Below, piece by piece: positions 45,504 to 53,153 of a DNA stretch of 54,515 bases. The translations under genes were made by a program, and so were the position numbers. Source of the stretch: Pseudomonadota bacterium (GTDB lineage Bacteria > Pseudomonadota > Alphaproteobacteria > Rhizobiales > Xanthobacteraceae); NCBI GenBank assembly GCA_018240595.1, contig JAFEFL010000061.1:1-54515 (forward strand), read 5' to 3'. A model generated the notes under the pieces. It worked only from the letters and a program-made list of their open reading frames with translations. It searched no databases and was not told the origin of the DNA. Position 1 is the stretch's first letter. Every line of letters starts with the position of its first letter.

Positions 45504-45734
45504 CCCGGGTCGTTAATCATTGGGTCATCGTCCAGCGGATGGACCTTGAGACCTTTTGTGACGATTCGCCCAGCGGAATGCGACACGGGTGGCGAAGCGT
45601 CAGTGTCGGCTGAAACCGACAGATGAACCGGAGCACGAAACGGGTCGTGGCGAAAAAACCACTCGGCAGCAAGACTTTAGGGCGATTCGGCGCTTCCACG
45701 CCAGCTTCTGCTTGCCTGCCGGAATCAGGTTTTG

Positions 45735-45742
45735 TTAACCAT
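45735..45742 (+). promoter_or_regulatory. CtrA half-site before ctrA
   Basis: TTAACCAT equals the canonical Caulobacter half-motif. It is 106 bp upstream of the ctrA ATG, suggesting autoregulation. A second half at the N7 distance is not clear. Confidence 0.45.
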
Positions 45743-45847
45743 GTCCGAATAGTGTCGAATCGGTTTGTCCCACCGCGTTTTTTTCAAGAACTCGCCGCCA
45801 AAGCGGCGCTGACCCATAGCCCGGAAGCGGCGAGATAGGGGACTTCA

Positions 45848-46549
45848 ATGCGCGTTCTACTCATAGAAGATGACAGCGCGACCGCTCAATCCATTGAGCT
45901 GATGCTGAAATCCGAGAGCTTCAACGTCTACACCACCGACCTCGGTGAGGAGGGCGTCGACCTCGGTAAGCTCTACGATTACGACATTATCCTCCTCGAC
46001 CTGAACCTCCCCGACATGTCGGGCTTCGAGGTGCTCCGGTCGCTGCGGGTCTCCAAGGTCAAGACCCCGATCCTGATCCTCTCCGGCCTGGCCGGCATCG
46101 AGGACAAGGTCAAAGGCCTCGGCTTCGGCGCCGACGACTACATGACCAAGCCGTTCCACAAGGACGAGCTGATCGCCCGCATCCACGCCATCGTCCGCCG
46201 CTCGAAGGGCCACGCCCAGTCGGTCATCAACACCGGCGACCTGGTGGTCAACCTCGACACCAAGACCGTGGAAGTCACCGGCCAGCGCGTGCACCTGACC
46301 GGCAAGGAATACCAGATGCTCGAGCTGCTCTCCCTGCGCAAAGGGACGACGCTCACCAAGGAGATGTTCCTCAACCATCTCTACGGCGGCATGGACGAGC
46401 CGGAACTCAAGATCATCGACGTCTTCATCTGCAAGCTGCGCAAGAAGCTGGCGAATGCGTCCGAGGGCAAGAACTACATCGAGACCGTCTGGGGCCGCGG
46501 TTACGTGCTGCGCGAGCCCAGCGAGGCGGACGAGCGGATCCCCGCTTAA
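45848..46549 (+). CDS. ctrA: cell cycle response regulator CtrA
   Basis: 233 residues. Receiver [36 protein letters not shown] with phosphorylation site D51 ([12 protein letters not shown]). OmpR-type winged helix [67 protein letters not shown]. The sequence is the near-invariant alphaproteobacterial CtrA. It controls division, motility and DNA methylation genes and early flagellar promoters. The C-terminus ([11 protein letters not shown]) does not end in the Ala-Ala signal seen in Caulobacter CtrA. Upstream GANTC sites suggest control by CcrM methylation. Confidence 0.97.
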   Translation: MRVLLIEDDSATAQSIELMLKSESFNVYTTDLGEEGVDLGKLYDYDIILLDLNLPDMSGFEVLRSLRVSKVKTPILILSGLAGIEDKVKGLGFGADDYMTKPFHKDELIARIHAIVRRSKGHAQSVINTGDLVVNLDTKTVEVTGQRVHLTGKEYQMLELLSLRKGTTLTKEMFLNHLYGGMDEPELKIIDVFICKLRKKLANASEGKNYIETVWGRGYVLREPSEADERIPA

Positions 46550-46574
46550 GCCTCTCCCCCTAGAGGGCGACATA

Positions 46575-46604
46575 AAAAACCCCGCCAGCGATGGCGGGGT
46601 TTTT
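46575..46604. terminator. bidirectional terminator of ctrA and the cytochrome b gene
   Basis: AAAAACCCCGCCA / TGGCGGGGTTTTT, 13-bp stem with a GCGA loop, A-rich on one side and T-rich on the other, between convergent genes. Confidence 0.92.
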
Positions 46605-46633
46605 GTTTGGGCGATCGCGCCGGCGTTCCCGCG

Positions 46634-47197
46634 TCACTTAGCCCGCTTGCGGCCGGTGACCATCGCTTTGATCAGGTTTTCCCGATGCTCGAAGCTGGCG
46701 AGCAGCACGCCGAGCACATGGAACGCAACCAGGCCCACGGTCAGGTTGGCGATGGCTTCGTGCACTTCGCCGAGCGCCTTCGACCCCCACCAGGCATCGG
46801 TCGTCAACATGAAGCCGGTGACGCAGCTGCCAGCGATCAGGACCAGCAGCGCCACGATCATCGCGCCGCCCGCCGGATTGTGCCCGATGTAGCGTGGCGC
46901 CCTGAACAGCATGACGTCGCGCAGGTAAAGGAGCGTGGTCCGCGGCGAGCGCACGAAGTTCGCGAACCGGGCATGCTGCGGGCCGATCAGGCCCCAGATC
47001 ACGCGGAGGGCCACCAGGCCGGCGATCGTATAGCCGGCCGCGACATGGACCTTCTCGATATCGTCACCGGTCGCATAAGCGACGAGAAACAAGGTCGCCA
47101 GCGACCAGTGAAACACCCGCACCAGCGGGTCCCAGACCTTGACGGTCGCCGGCGGCGCAGCGCCGCCGGCTTGCACGAGTTGGTTGGTTGCGCTCAT
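46634..47197 (-). CDS. cytochrome b561-family di-haem membrane protein
   Basis: 187 residues from ATG 47197. Four membrane helices with His ligands: VWDPLVRVFHWSLATLFLVAYATGDDIEKVHVAAGYTIAGLVALRVIWG, then GEVHEAIANLTVGLVAFHVLGVLLASFEHRENLI. The motif WDPLVRVFHWSL is typical of bacterial cytochrome b561/YceJ-like proteins that pass electrons across the inner membrane. It is transcribed just downstream of a PepSY gene, a pairing that recurs in relatives. The electron partner is unknown. Confidence 0.88.
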   Translation of the reverse strand: MSATNQLVQAGGAAPPATVKVWDPLVRVFHWSLATLFLVAYATGDDIEKVHVAAGYTIAGLVALRVIWGLIGPQHARFANFVRSPRTTLLYLRDVMLFRAPRYIGHNPAGGAMIVALLVLIAGSCVTGFMLTTDAWWGSKALGEVHEAIANLTVGLVAFHVLGVLLASFEHRENLIKAMVTGRKRAK

Positions 47198-47208
47198 GGC
47201 CTCGTGCC

Positions 47209-47481
47209 TCAGTTCTGGCCGACGATCTGGCCGTTGGTGGGATCGAGGAACAGCTCCACCTGATTGCCGTTCTTGTCGATCGAGTAGAATTCGCCGCACG
47301 CCTTGGCGAGCTTGGCCTTGCGCACCTTGTAGCCCTGCCCTTCGATCTTGGACTGGAGCTGCTGGATCGACAGCCACTGGCTCTCTGGCGCCGTGGTGCA
47401 GGGGCGGCCCAGGCTGCCGGCATAGGCGGCGCCCGAGGCGCCGAGGACCGCGGCGGCGGCGAGAATGACGAGCTTGCGCAT
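47209..47481 (-). CDS. secreted PepSY-domain protein
   Basis: 90 residues from ATG 47481 (GGAG upstream; an ATG twelve bases earlier is possible). Signal peptide RKLVILAAAAVLGASGAAYAG. The PepSY pattern follows: LSIQQLQSKIEGQGYKVRKAKLAKACGEFYSIDKNGNQVELFLDPTNGQIVGQN. PepSY domains are short periplasmic modules tied to protease inhibition or to redox membrane proteins. It lies 11 bp before the cytochrome b gene. A direct-repeat box sits 93 bp upstream. Confidence 0.87.
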   Translation of the reverse strand: MRKLVILAAAAVLGASGAAYAGSLGRPCTTAPESQWLSIQQLQSKIEGQGYKVRKAKLAKACGEFYSIDKNGNQVELFLDPTNGQIVGQN

Positions 47482-47573
47482 CAGGATCTCCATGTGTTCG
47501 GCCGGACCACACGATGTGGCCGGCGATGGACAGACCTTGCAGGAGAGCCGCTGACCGCCGCCTGTTGGCCGGC

Positions 47574-47589
47574 GTCAGTGAATTGTCAG
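47574..47589. promoter_or_regulatory. OmpR-type direct-repeat box A
   Basis: GTCAGTGAATTGTCAG: two GTCAG units 11 bp apart. The same box with the AATT core occurs at 48041-48056. It lies 93 bp upstream of the PepSY-cytochrome b pair. OmpR-family regulators bind direct repeats spaced by about one helical turn. Confidence 0.6.
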
Positions 47590-47649
47590 CATCGGAAACA
47601 GCAGGTTCGACACGAAGACTTCTCGGGCATGACGGCTTGCCCGACATGA

Positions 47650-47680
47650 AAACGGGCCGGCAAACCCTGCCGGCCCGTTT
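47650..47680 (-). terminator. terminator of the 83-residue gene
   Basis: AAACGGGCCGGCA / TGCCGGCCCGTTT, 13-bp perfect stem with a 5-base loop, followed by T on the minus strand. Confidence 0.85.
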
Positions 47681-47701
47681 CGCAAGAGACCTGTTACGGT
47701 A

Positions 47702-47953
47702 TCAGTCGCGATCGCCATAGCGCTGGTGGCTGTCACGGCGGCCATCGCCGTCGAAGTCGCGCAGGTCGCTGTTGTCGTGTTTGCGCTTGTGTTCGGCGTA
47801 ACGGGCGTGGGACCGCTTGCCGTGATCATTGGCGTGCTCCCGCGCGACCTGGGGCGTTCCCGACGCGGCGACGCGGCCGCTATTGCTGGCCTGCGCCACG
47901 GTCGCCAGGCCGATCGCAGCCGCCAGGGCGCCGAGAAAAATGGTTTTCCGCAT
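47702..47953 (-). CDS. secreted highly charged small protein
   Basis: 83 residues from ATG 47953. Signal peptide RKTIFLGALAAAIGLATVAQA. The mature part is rich in His, Arg, Asp and Lys (REHANDHGKRSHARYAEHKRKHDNSDLRDFDGDGRRDSHQRYGDRD); DFDGDGRRD resembles an EF-hand-like calcium loop of dockerin type, single copy. No known family. Box B lies 88 bp upstream, so it is a likely member of the local two-component regulon. Confidence 0.72.
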   Translation of the reverse strand: MRKTIFLGALAAAIGLATVAQASNSGRVAASGTPQVAREHANDHGKRSHARYAEHKRKHDNSDLRDFDGDGRRDSHQRYGDRD

Positions 47954-48040
47954 GATCCGTCTCCTGTCTGCGCGGACCGACCATTCGGCCCGGCGGTAGG
48001 ACGTTGCGCCTCCGCTGCTGACGACCGGCTGTTGATCCAT

Positions 48041-48056
48041 GTCAGCCAATTGTCAG
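48041..48056. promoter_or_regulatory. OmpR-type direct-repeat box B
   Basis: GTCAGCCAATTGTCAG, the same pattern as box A: GTCAG units 11 bp apart with a shared AATT. It is 88 bp upstream of the 83-residue gene and 41 bp upstream of the PepSY-regulator-kinase operon. Confidence 0.6.
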
Positions 48057-48096
48057 GCGGCATCTGGCATGGTGCTCTGTCTCCCAAAGGGTCCTC

Positions 48097-48429
48097 ATGT
48101 CGCGTTGGCGGTGCCACCTCACGCTCCTGACCGCGGCTTTCGTCGCCACGGCGCTGCTCGCCGCCGCGCCGCGGGCGCATGCGCGCGACCACGACGACAG
48201 GCGGCGCGATGAGATGCGCCGCGCCGTCGAAGCCGGCGAAATCCGTTCGCTCGCCGACATCATCGCCGGCGTGCGCGGCCAGTTGCCCGGCGACATCGCC
48301 GGCGTCGAGATCGAGCGCGAGAACGGCCACTGGATTTACGAGCTTCGCGTGATCGACGGCAGCGGCCGCCTGTACGAGGTTTACATCGACGCCCGCAATG
48401 GCACGATCGAACGCGTCAAGGAGAAGTGA
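48097..48429 (+). CDS. secreted PepSY-domain protein upstream of the two-component genes
   Basis: 110 residues. Signal peptide (TLLTAAFVATALLAAAPRAHA), an acidic/basic helix (RDHDDRRRDEMRRAVEAGEIRSLADIIAGVRGQLPGDIAGVEIE) and a PepSY strand pattern (GHWIYELRVIDGSGRLYEVYIDARNGTIERVKE). The stop overlaps the ATG of the response regulator, so it is translationally coupled to it. A periplasmic modulator of the kinase is a plausible role, but this is inference. Confidence 0.88.
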   Translation: MSRWRCHLTLLTAAFVATALLAAAPRAHARDHDDRRRDEMRRAVEAGEIRSLADIIAGVRGQLPGDIAGVEIERENGHWIYELRVIDGSGRLYEVYIDARNGTIERVKEK

Positions 48430-49094
48430 TGCGCCTGCTTGTCGTCGAGGATGACCGGCGTATCGCGGCGGACATCGAACGCGCACTTGTCGCCGCCGGC
48501 TACGTCGTCGAGATTGCCCGCGACGGCGAGGACGCCTGGTTTCGCGGCGACACCGAGGACTATGGCGCAATCATTCTCGATCTCGGCCTGCCTGGCATGG
48601 ACGGGCTGGCGGTGCTCAAGCGCTGGCGCGCGAGCGGCCGGCAGACGCCGGTGCTGGTCCTGACCGCGCGTGGCAGTTGGGCCGAACGCGTCGACGGCAT
48701 CGACGCCGGCGCCGACGACTACCTGCCGAAGCCGTTCCGCATGGAGGAGTTGCTGGCGCGGTTGCGCTCGATCGTGCGCCGTTCCGCCGGCCATGCGTCG
48801 TCCGTGCTCAACGCCGGCGACATTTCGCTCGACGAGCGGCTGATGAAAGTGAGTCTGCGCGGCGCGCCGGTGACGCTGTCGCCGCTCGAATACCGCGTCG
48901 TCGCGTATCTGCTGCGCAACCAGGGCCGCGTCGTATCGCAGCATGAGCTCGACGAGAACGTCTATGGGCCGAACGAGGATCACGATTCCAATGCGCTCGA
49001 AGTGCTGATCGGCCGCGTCCGCAAGAAACTCGGTGCCGGCCTGATCGAAACCCGCCGCGGTTTCGGCTATCTCATTTCCGAGAGCGGGCCGTGA
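48429..49094 (+). CDS. OmpR/PhoP-type response regulator
   Basis: 221 residues from ATG 48429, overlapping the PepSY stop. Receiver RLLVVEDDRRIAADIERALVAAGYVVEIARDGEDA with phosphorylation site D51 (ILDLGLPGMDG) and the conserved Lys (DDYLPKPF). Winged helix: LSPLEYRVVAYLLRNQGRVVSQHELDENVYGPNEDHDSNALEVLIGRVRKKLGAGLIETRRGFGYLI. It resembles PhoP/QseB/FeuP-like regulators; the exact ortholog is not clear. It likely acts on the two GTCAG direct-repeat boxes around the locus. Confidence 0.9.
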   Translation: MRLLVVEDDRRIAADIERALVAAGYVVEIARDGEDAWFRGDTEDYGAIILDLGLPGMDGLAVLKRWRASGRQTPVLVLTARGSWAERVDGIDAGADDYLPKPFRMEELLARLRSIVRRSAGHASSVLNAGDISLDERLMKVSLRGAPVTLSPLEYRVVAYLLRNQGRVVSQHELDENVYGPNEDHDSNALEVLIGRVRKKLGAGLIETRRGFGYLISESGP

Positions 49095-50452
49095 GGGTCG
49101 GCTCACTCCGGCTGCGGTTGATTGCGGGCGGCATCGTCGCGATCCTCATCGCCTTGAGCATTGCCGGGTTCGGTCTGGTCGTGCTGTTCCAGCGCCACGT
49201 CACCCGCACCCTCACCGATGATCTGGAGATTCATCTCCGCCAGCTGATCGCCGGGATCGATGTCGATCCGCAAGGCGAACTGACCATTACGCGGCCGCCC
49301 GCCGATCCGCGTTTCGCCGATCCCTTGTCGGGTCTGTATTGGCAGGTCTCCGGCGCCGGCGGACAGTTGCTGCGGTCGCGCTCGCTGTGGGACATGACGC
49401 TGAAACTGCCGGCCGACGAGATTTCTCACGGCGACATGCACCTGCATGAAGTGCCCGGTCCCGCCGGTTCGCGGCTTCTGGTCGCCGAGCGCAGCGTCGT
49501 GTTGTCGGCCGGCGGCGCCAAATCCACGGCGCGTATCGCCGTCGCCATCGACCTCGGCCGCGTCACCGCGGCGACCACGGCCTTTGGCAGGGATCTGGCC
49601 GTGGCGCTCGGCGTCCTCGGCCTGGTGCTGGCGATCGCGACATCCGTGCAGGTCGGCCTGGGCTTGCGGCCGCTCGACAGCCTGCGCCGCGGTGTCGCCG
49701 ATATTCGCGCCGGGCGGCGCCGCGACCTGCCGGCGTCAGTGCCGGCGGAAGTCCAGCCGCTGGTCGAGGAGGTCAACGCCCTGCTCGAAGCGCAGGCCGG
49801 CGAGATCGAACGCTCGCGCGGCCGCGCCGCCGATCTGGCCCATGGCCTGAAGACGCCGCTGGCGGCGCTCGCCGCCGATGTGGTTCGTTTGCGCGAGAGC
49901 GGCCAGGACGCGGTCGCTGACGACATCGAGGCCATCGGCGACGCCATGAGCCGGCATGTCGATCGCGAGCTGGCGCGCGCCCGGGTGCGCGGCCGCGCCC
50001 GCGCGCATGCCGATGTGTCGACCGCGTTGGCGCCCTTGGTGCATTCGCTGGTGGCGACGGTGGCGCGCACGCCCGCCGCGCAGCAACTGACGTTCGACTT
50101 CGACATTGACGCCAGCGCCTCGGCGCCGTTCGACCGCACTGATCTCGCCGAAGTGCTCGGCAATCTGATCGAGAATGCCGCGCGTCACGCACGCGAGCGG
50201 GTCCGCATATCCGCCGAAGCTGGCGGGCGGCCGGCCATTCACGTCGAGGACGACGGCGCCGGCATTGCGGAGAGCGAATTGGCCAAGGTCATGCAGCGCG
50301 GCGTCCGTCTCGACGAACGCGGCGGCGCCGGCCTCGGACTTTCCATCGTGCAGGATGTGCTGGCCGCCTACCAGTGGCGACTCGTGTTGTCGCGCTCCGA
50401 ACTCGGCGGTCTCAGGGCGAGCCTGATGCCTGGCGAAGCGCAAGCCGGTTGA
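49091..50452 (+). CDS. sensor histidine kinase
   Basis: 453 residues from GTG 49091, overlapping the regulator stop. Two membrane helices (IAGGIVAILIALSIAGFGLVVLF, about 11-33, and VALGVLGLVLAIATSVQVGLGL, about 171-192) frame a periplasmic sensor of ~130 residues. A HAMP-like segment follows, then the phosphorylation His H251 in DLAHGLKTPLAALAADV. The ATPase domain has NLIENAARHAR (N box), VEDDGAGI (G1) and GAGLGLSIV (G2). The His box HGLKTPL is the PhoQ-type variant. Signal unknown; the coupled PepSY protein may take part. Confidence 0.92.
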   Translation: MRVGSLRLRLIAGGIVAILIALSIAGFGLVVLFQRHVTRTLTDDLEIHLRQLIAGIDVDPQGELTITRPPADPRFADPLSGLYWQVSGAGGQLLRSRSLWDMTLKLPADEISHGDMHLHEVPGPAGSRLLVAERSVVLSAGGAKSTARIAVAIDLGRVTAATTAFGRDLAVALGVLGLVLAIATSVQVGLGLRPLDSLRRGVADIRAGRRRDLPASVPAEVQPLVEEVNALLEAQAGEIERSRGRAADLAHGLKTPLAALAADVVRLRESGQDAVADDIEAIGDAMSRHVDRELARARVRGRARAHADVSTALAPLVHSLVATVARTPAAQQLTFDFDIDASASAPFDRTDLAEVLGNLIENAARHARERVRISAEAGGRPAIHVEDDGAGIAESELAKVMQRGVRLDERGGAGLGLSIVQDVLAAYQWRLVLSRSELGGLRASLMPGEAQAG

Positions 50453-50466
50453 GTGCCGTTCGCCGG

Positions 50467-51714
50467 CTACGGCGTCGCCACCACAAAATCGGTTTCGAGC
50501 CCGGTTTCTTCGCTCAGGCCGTTATCCGATACGATGAGCGACGAGCCGGGCTTGAGCAGTTCGCCGATGCGGTCGAGCGCTTCCTGCGGCATCTCGAACC
50601 GTTCGAGCGCCGCCTCCGGACCCGGGGCATTGGCGAGATCGGCGGCGAGCCTGGCGCGGCGCTCGGTCTCGCGCGCCGACAGCTTCTTGCCGTGCCTGCC
50701 CTTCGCCTCCGCCTTCGGCAGGTAACCGCTCGGAATCGTCATCGCGGTCCAGCGCACCTGATCCCCGTCGACCTCCATCGCCGTGAAAATATGCGTGCCC
50801 CATGGCTTGTCGGGCTCGGCGATCGTGACCGGCATGTCGAACAGCGGCTGAAAGTTCTGACGCACGTAGAGCCGGCCGGTCTTGCGGCTGACGAACACGG
50901 ACACCGGGCCGTTGCGCTTGGCCGCGTCCGGCTTCTTCTCGGTCTTCGGCTGCGGATCGGCCTCCGGCGTCGTCGCCGGACTGGCGCCGATGCTCGGCGC
51001 TCCGTTCGACGCTACGCTGGCCGTGCCTTGCGCCTGCGCCAGCACGACCGGCGTTATCGGCACGGAACCGGTCGCGACCGGCACCTCATCAGGCTTTTTC
51101 GGCACGAACAGGCGCGGGCTGGAGAACGCCACCGGCGCCACAGGATCGCGCGTAATGACGACGCGGGCGCCGAGCCTGGTGAAGCCGAACAGGCTCGAGG
51201 CGAAACTGCCCGGCAAGCGGATGCAGCCATGCGACGCCGCATGGCCCGGCAACGGCCCTTCATGCAGCGCGATACCCGACCAGGTGATGCGCTCCATATA
51301 GGGCATCGGCGCGCTGCTGTAGATGTTCGACTCGTGATAGCGCGCCTTGGCGATGATGGCGAAGACGCCGAGCGGTGTTTCGTGGCCGGCAATGCCGGTC
51401 GAGACCGGCGCCGTGGCAACCTCTTTGCCGTCGGCGAACAAGGTGACGCGTTGCTTCGCCACCGACACGACAATGGCGAGCGGCCCGGCCGGCTTGCCGA
51501 ATTTGTGGGCATCCTTGTCGAATTTCGTCGAGCGCGGCGCGCTGCGGCGCACCGGCGGCGGCGCTTCTTGCGGGACATATTCGCGCGGCGGCGGACTGAA
51601 GAAGCCGAGCGGATCGCCGAAGAAATCCGCCGAAGCCGGCGGCGGCGCCAGGACCGAGAGGACAAGCGCGCTCAACAGCACGATGAGCGGCCGACGCGCG
51701 GAACTTTTCAGCAC
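50467..51714 (-). CDS. L,D-transpeptidase with a second degenerate YkuD-like domain
   Basis: 415 residues from GTG 51714 (GGAAG upstream); a longer frame reaches 51891 but its first ~60 codons do not look like protein. Signal peptide SSARRPLIVLLSALVLSVLAPPPASA. The YkuD domain is complete: H151 and SHGCIRL with nucleophile C164 (ALHEGPLPGHAASHGCIRLP). It forms 3-3 cross-links or attaches proteins to peptidoglycan. After a Pro/Ala/Thr linker, VSVFVSRKTGRLYVRQNFQPLFDMPVTIAEPDKPWGTHIFTAME looks like the start of another YkuD domain but lacks the HGC motif. Periplasmic. Confidence 0.88.
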   Translation of the reverse strand: MLKSSARRPLIVLLSALVLSVLAPPPASADFFGDPLGFFSPPPREYVPQEAPPPVRRSAPRSTKFDKDAHKFGKPAGPLAIVVSVAKQRVTLFADGKEVATAPVSTGIAGHETPLGVFAIIAKARYHESNIYSSAPMPYMERITWSGIALHEGPLPGHAASHGCIRLPGSFASSLFGFTRLGARVVITRDPVAPVAFSSPRLFVPKKPDEVPVATGSVPITPVVLAQAQGTASVASNGAPSIGASPATTPEADPQPKTEKKPDAAKRNGPVSVFVSRKTGRLYVRQNFQPLFDMPVTIAEPDKPWGTHIFTAMEVDGDQVRWTAMTIPSGYLPKAEAKGRHGKKLSARETERRARLAADLANAPGPEAALERFEMPQEALDRIGELLKPGSSLIVSDNGLSEETGLETDFVVATP

Positions 51715-51854
51715 ACCAACTTCCAACACCGTCACGCCGCACTCCAGACCGGTCCAGTTCTGCTTTCCTTTACCCCTGAAAGTGTTGACGCTTTGCTTCA
51801 ATCCGCGCGCCTGGCCGTCATGACCCCTCACAGGGCTGTGAAGCTGGAGAGCGC

Positions 51855-51880
51855 GGAACTTTCGCCCCCGCCCCTTCATT
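51855..51880 (+). promoter_or_regulatory. possible EcfG-type promoter, one mismatch
   Basis: GGAAC (51855-51859), 17-bp spacer and CATT (51877-51880) in place of CGTT. It lies 44 bp before the ATG of the 51-residue gene. Confidence 0.35.
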
Positions 51881-51923
51881 AGACTCGGCACAGCCGGATC
51901 ATGAAGGGATGGAGCCCGCCGCC

Positions 51924-52079
51924 ATGAATGACAACGACTTCCCCAGCGAGCCGCGCAAGGACAAGGAACGCGAAACGCAGAAGGCCATGGTCAAGGACGC
52001 GGGCAAGACCAACGAAGCCCGCCGCGACCAGGTGCACGGAGACGGCGATACCGTCGACCTCGAGCCCAAGCCGTCCTGA
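51924..52079 (+). CDS. tiny hydrophilic protein
   Basis: 51 residues from ATG 51924, with GGAG ten bases upstream. The product is almost entirely charged and polar (NDNDFPSEPRKDKERETQKAM, KTNEARRDQVHGDGDTVDLEPKP), likely disordered, with no signal peptide. This composition is common for small stress-response proteins of Rhizobiales. Coding support: start context, third-position GC and a candidate stress promoter. Confidence 0.6.
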   Translation: MNDNDFPSEPRKDKERETQKAMVKDAGKTNEARRDQVHGDGDTVDLEPKPS

Positions 52080-52098
52080 GACGGCGCCGCCCGCCCGG

Positions 52099-52503
52099 TC
52101 AGTTGCTCGCCAGCTTCGCGGTGATGGTCCAGGTCACCGAGGCCTGTCCGCTCGAGTTGCTCGAACTGGTCGTCGCGGAGGCCATGTAATTGCCGCTGGT
52201 CAGGGGCGAGCTGGGAACGCTGGCGTTGCACGGACAGGATCCGAAGTTGTTCTTCGGGTTGAACGCGTAGCCCAGCGCAAACGACACCGACGATGCGCCG
52301 ACCTTGATGGTCACGGTGCCGCTCGCCGCGCCGCGGCTGCCGCCCGACGAATAGGCATTGCCGGTCAGCGTCGCGTTGTTGCCGGCGGTGTTGCCGACGC
52401 TGATGTTGCGGAACGTGCCCGCCGAGGTCGAGATCGCCGACACGCTGATCGTCGTGCCCGACTGGTTGTCGATCTTCATGGCGCAGGCGTCACAGCAGCT
52501 CAT
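52099..52503 (-). CDS. Cys-headed Ser/Thr-rich beta protein (third gene of the operon)
   Basis: 134 residues; its ATG overlaps the stop of the Nudix-box gene. The N-terminus SCCDACAMKI has three Cys in five residues, and a CPC occurs in the middle (NFGSCPCNASV). The rest is Ser/Thr/Asn/Gly-rich with alternating strands (GTTISVSAISTSAGTFRNISVGNTAGNNATLTG, GTVTIKVGASSVSFALGYAF, GQASVTWTITAKLA). No signal peptide. I recognise no family; a small beta-sandwich is likely. Its function is probably tied to the two upstream genes. Confidence 0.75.
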   Translation of the reverse strand: MSCCDACAMKIDNQSGTTISVSAISTSAGTFRNISVGNTAGNNATLTGNAYSSGGSRGAASGTVTIKVGASSVSFALGYAFNPKNNFGSCPCNASVPSSPLTSGNYMASATTSSSNSSGQASVTWTITAKLASN

Positions 52504-53147
52504 GATCCTGTTCTCCGTGTGCGAATTTCACCAGATCGTCGAAGGAAGGCGGCGCGCACCGCGCGCTCGTCGCGCTGGCCCGCGGCCCAGCCGGTGACGA
52601 AGGCGGCGAAGGCGCGGCCGGTCAGCGACTCTGCGAATGCACGGCTCGGCACGTCGCGAAACTGGGCCCTCGCCCATTGCGGCGCGGTCGCGCGGGCGCC
52701 CTCCATCAGCACGGGAAACAGCGCATTCGCCGTCACCGGCACGCCGATGAACTGATCGAGATTTTGCAGCGGCATCGCGGCGACGAAGCACATCTCCCGT
52801 TCGTCATCGTCGCCCTGCAGCCACGTTCCCTCGTCCGGCCATGGCCCCGTCATGGTCCAGTTCCGCGAGATGCAGAACTCGCACTGGACGAGCCGGCGGT
52901 TCTGCCGATACGAGCCCTGCGAGATCGCATTGATGTCGTAGCCGTGGATCTCGTAGGTGCCGACGCTTTCCTCGCGCACCTCGCGCTGCAGCGTGGTCAG
53001 CGGATCCTCGCGGCGCGCGTCGGCGCCGCCGAAAAAATTCGGCTCGCCGGCGAGAAAGGCAGGCGATCCGTCATAGGGGTTGATCGCCGCCTTGATCGGA
53101 AAGACGACGATATCGTCGTCACACAGGATGACGTAGCGCTTGGGCAT
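52500..53147 (-). CDS. Nudix-box protein (second gene of the operon)
   Basis: 215 residues. Residues 41-63 read G-x5-E-x7-REVREE-x2-G, that is G41, E47, R55-E56, E59-E60, G63. This is the Nudix box GX5EX7REUXEEXGU with one extra residue before the final Gly. The N-terminus RYVILCDDDIVVFPIKAAINPYDGSPAFLAGEPNFFGG supplies the strands before it. Nudix enzymes hydrolyse nucleoside diphosphate-linked compounds or remove caps and damaged nucleotides; the substrate is unknown. It starts 6 bp after the upstream gene and overlaps the downstream one, so all three are co-translated. Confidence 0.75.
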   Translation of the reverse strand: MPKRYVILCDDDIVVFPIKAAINPYDGSPAFLAGEPNFFGGADARREDPLTTLQREVREESVGTYEIHGYDINAISQGSYRQNRRLVQCEFCISRNWTMTGPWPDEGTWLQGDDDEREMCFVAAMPLQNLDQFIGVPVTANALFPVLMEGARATAPQWARAQFRDVPSRAFAESLTGRAFAAFVTGWAAGQRDERAVRAAFLRRSGEIRTRRTGS

Positions 53148-53153
53148 GGCGCG

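Larger units (their letters stand above)
45333..45847. other. fliI-ctrA divergent regulatory region
   Basis: 515 bp without a credible gene. It holds a CtrA-like box at 45489, a TTAACCAT half-site at 45735 and four GANTC methylation sites (45563, 45684, 45722, 45757), three of them within 80 bp. The two promoters are probably at its ends. Confidence 0.6.
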
